Positions 30,241 to 32,755 of a stretch of DNA of 32,755 bases are shown one piece after another. Source of the DNA: Peronospora farinosa (taxonomy: Eukaryota; Oomycota; Peronosporomycetes; Peronosporales; Peronosporaceae); assembly GCA_947646735.1 (NCBI GenBank), contig CANTFK010000660.1:1-32755 (forward strand), read 5' to 3'. The notes under the pieces were generated by a model. It worked only from the letters and a program-made list of their open reading frames with translations. It made no database searches and had not been told where the DNA came from. A program made the position numbers and the translations under genes. Within the stretch, counting starts at the first letter, position 1; the number at the start of each line of letters is the position of its first letter.

Positions 30241-30964
30241 GATTGATGAATTCGTAGCTTCGATAGGAATCGTTGATGATGCGCTCAGCTGTTGAAGCTT
30301 AACGACGAGGTGACATTCGGGATTGTAAGTCGTGCGAGCATGTCCTGTAGACATTGCGAGTAGGAAGAAGTCAATTTTGAAAGCGATTAAGATTCAGGTC
30401 CTTAGTTCGAAGCTCTTTCTTACCTCTACGTCTGCTATTCTACTTCACTTACTGGATTTCTTAGCGACCTCGGAGTTCCATTCACGGTAGACTCCTTCGA
30501 TGAGAAGAGTACATTGGCACATAGACGCGAAATAATGCAGAAAATGTCTCATCAAGATTGCTAAGTGTACTATATTGTCCTTTCTGTCTTTTCTGTCCGC
30601 CTGTCTTGGTTGTAGCAAACGTTCGTCCGTCAACATCAGTCCAACCGCTTGATCATGAATTCAATGCCTTGAGGTCGGTCCAACATGGTCGTGCAACAGT
30701 ACGGTCTCACCACAATTTTTCTGTCTTGCATGCGTCGATAATAAGCTGAATATAGGCAACGTGTGACCCATTGTTGTGTTAATCCTACCAGAAACATATC
30801 AAAAATGCATAACTCATACAAACGACCAACGATAGGATGTGCGGCGTAAGCAGCCAATCGTTGCAAGTGACAATGAGCTTAAGATCATCACTTAAGTTCA
30901 GGCCAACGCGAGTTCATTTTCGATTTTCTCTCCGAGCTCGCAAGCCGGACGGAGAAACATCATC

Positions 30965-31375
30965 ATGCGTACGTACCCATTTCTTCTAATGGCTGCTATC
31001 GCTCTATGCGCCTATGTCAATGTAGGTCGAGACCGACGTTCGTGACATCAATAACGTCTGATGAACACGATATTCCTGCCCAGAAGTTTCTACATGTACG
31101 AGAAAGCACGGAGACGAACGAAGAAGAAAAAACAAACGGTAAGTAAGAGTCTACCTGCCATATCAACAAAGCCATTTCAATCAGTCGATGACGTAGCGGA
31201 AATACTGCTTTGGCATTCGTGGGTAAGAGGAAATTCTGTGGATGAAACCTTCTCCTTGAGCCGTCAAATGGTTGGTGAAAACCTGCTGAACACCTTAAGC
31301 TTGACAACATGGTGGCACAGACAAAACCGAAAGCCTCGTCTGCACAGAAGACGTCGTGACTATATTAAAGCCTGA
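30965..31375 (+). pseudogene. RxLR/LWY effector-like gene, array copy 9
   Basis: Identical reading frames to copy 2. Downstream variable sites are T (31441) and T (31853), the only copy with this combination. Confidence 0.5.
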
Positions 31376-32099
31376 GATTGATGAATTCGTAGCTTCGATA
31401 GGAATCGTTGATGATGCGCTCAGCTGTTGAAGCTTAACGATGAGGTGACATTCGGGATTGTAAGTCGTGCGAGCATGTCCTGTAGACATTGCGAGTAGGA
31501 AGAAGTCAATTTTGAAAGCGATTAAGATTCAGGTCCTTAGTTCGAAGCTCTTTCTTACCTCTACGTCTGCTATTCTACTTCACTTACTGGATTTCTTAGC
31601 GACCTCGGAGTTCCATTCACGGTAGACTCCTTCGATGAGAAGAGTACATTGGCACATAGACGCGAAATAATGCAGAAAATGTCTCATCAAGATTGCTAAG
31701 TGTACTATATTGTCCTTTCTGTCTTTTCTGTCCGCCTGTCTTGGTTGTAGCAAACGTTCGTCCGTCAACATCAGTCCAACCGCTTGATCATGAATTCAAT
31801 GCCTTGAGGTCGGTCCAACATGGTCGTGCAACAGTACGGTCTCACCACAATTTTTCTGTCTTGCATGCGTCGATAATAAGCTGAATATAGGCAACGTGTG
31901 ACCCATTGTTGTGTTAATCCTACCAGAAACATATCAAAAATGCATAACTCATACAAACGACCAACGATAGGATGTGCGGCGTAAGCAGCCAATCGTTGCA
32001 AGTGACAATGAGCTTAAGATCATCACTTAAGTTCAGGCCAACGCGAGTTCATTTTCGATTTTCTCTCCGAGCTCGCAAGCCGGACGGAGAAACATCATC

Positions 32100-32510
32100 A
32101 TGCGTACGTACCCATTTCTTCTAATGGCTGCTATCGCTCTATGCGCCTATGTCAATGTAGGTCGAGACCGACGTTCGTGACATCAATAACGTCTGATGAA
32201 CACGATATTCCTGCCCAGAAGTTTCTACATGTACGAGAAAGCACGGAGACGAACGAAGAAGAAAAAACAAACGGTAAGTAAGAGTCTACCTGCCATATCA
32301 ACAAAGCCATTTCAATCAGTCGATGACGTAGCGGAAATACTGCTTTGGCATTCGTGGGTAAGAGGAAATTCTGTGGATGAAACCTTCTCCTTGAGCCGTC
32401 AAATGGTTGGTGAAAACCTGCTGAACACCTTAAGCTTGACAACATGGTGGCACAGACAAAACCGAAAGCCTCGTCTGCACAGAAGACGTCGTGACTATAT
32501 TAAAGCCTGA
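32100..32510 (+). pseudogene. RxLR/LWY effector-like gene, array copy 10
   Basis: Complete effector-like block in the last, truncated unit. First variable site is T (32576); the second lies beyond the window. Confidence 0.5.
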
Positions 32511-32755
32511 GATTGATGAATTCGTAGCTTCGATAGGAATCGTTGATGATGCGCTCAGCTGTTGAAGCTTAACGATGAGGTGACATTCGGGATTGTAAGT
32601 CGTGCGAGCATGTCCTGTAGACATTGCGAGTAGGAAGAAGTCAATTTTGAAAGCGATTAAGATTCAGGTCCTTAGTTCGAAGCTCTTTCTTACCTCTACG
32701 TCTGCTATTCTACTTCACTTACTGGATTTCTTAGCGACCTCGGAGTTCCATTCAC

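Larger units (their letters stand above)
21749..32755 (+). repeat. Tandem array of a 1135-bp unit, about 9.7 copies
   Basis: The unit starting acgataggatgtgcggcg recurs every 1135 bp (21749, 22884, 24019 and so on to 31964). The last copy is cut by the end of the window after 792 bp. Copies are almost identical; I found single-base variants at four sites only: 21958 (A in copy 1, G in the rest), unit-start gagctt/gagctc (C only in copy 2), 22361-equivalent (C or T) and 22773-equivalent (T or C). 1135 is not a multiple of three, so the array cannot encode one long repeat protein. Each unit holds one effector-like gene in its first half; the remaining 590 bp hold only short ORFs. Confidence 0.97.

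Noticed and set aside
21749..32755. CRISPR-like array
   Set aside because: The unit is 1135 bp and uniform, with no short repeat/spacer alternation, and the genome is eukaryotic.
21749..32755. Ribosomal DNA array
   Set aside because: No rRNA-like sequence in the 1135-bp unit; it is too short and not 5S-like in any segment I could recognise.

Overview
The window looks like eukaryotic nuclear DNA from an oomycete (Phytophthora or a downy-mildew relative; the genus cannot be fixed from sequence alone). Supporting signs are short GT-AG introns of 75-85 nt, very compact divergent gene pairs, an oomycete-type Inr+FPR promoter motif, fragments of LWY/WY-domain effectors of the RxLR class, and heavy LTR-retroelement debris. 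No tRNA, rRNA or CRISPR was seen.

Layout. Positions 1-2300 are repeat debris on the minus strand: a 21-bp minisatellite, an LTR-like element (family A) and broken gag-like ORFs. Positions 2371-2995 are an LTR of a second family (B), abutting a decayed multi-LWY effector (about 3005-3822). From 4777 to 16210 there is an island of conserved single-copy genes: TRAPPC9/TRS120 (-, split by a T7 frameshift), DDX41 (+), a calcium-activated apyrase of the CAN1 family (-), a small spliced DAD2-like DASH/Dam1 kinetochore subunit (+) and the mitochondrial inner-membrane peptidase IMP1 (-, three exons). TRAPPC9/DDX41 and CAN1/DAD2 are head-to-head pairs with only 81 and 143 bp between start codons.

From 16338 the window returns to repeats. 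A second family-B LTR is split by about 4.8 kb of inserted material. That insert holds three diverged family-A copies and a run of different minisatellites, one of which has a 154-bp higher-order period made of seven 22-mers.

From 21749 to the end of the window (32755) lies a tandem array of a 1135-bp unit, about 9.7 nearly identical copies. Each unit carries an oomycete-type promoter motif, a signal-peptide ORF, a degenerate RxLR/EER-like segment (KFLH...EEE) and an LWY-like segment, in different reading frames. This is either an amplified effector pseudogene or a gene whose frame is kept by two small introns with consensus donors. Single-base variants are shuffled among copies, which suggests recombination or gene conversion inside the array.

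The genes of the central island are housekeeping genes of separate pathways (vesicle tethering, splicing/RNA helicase, nucleotide hydrolysis in the secretory pathway, chromosome segregation, mitochondrial protein maturation). They do not form a functional operon. The contrast between this gene island and the flanking repeat and effector-rich DNA fits the 'two-speed' organisation described for oomycete genomes.
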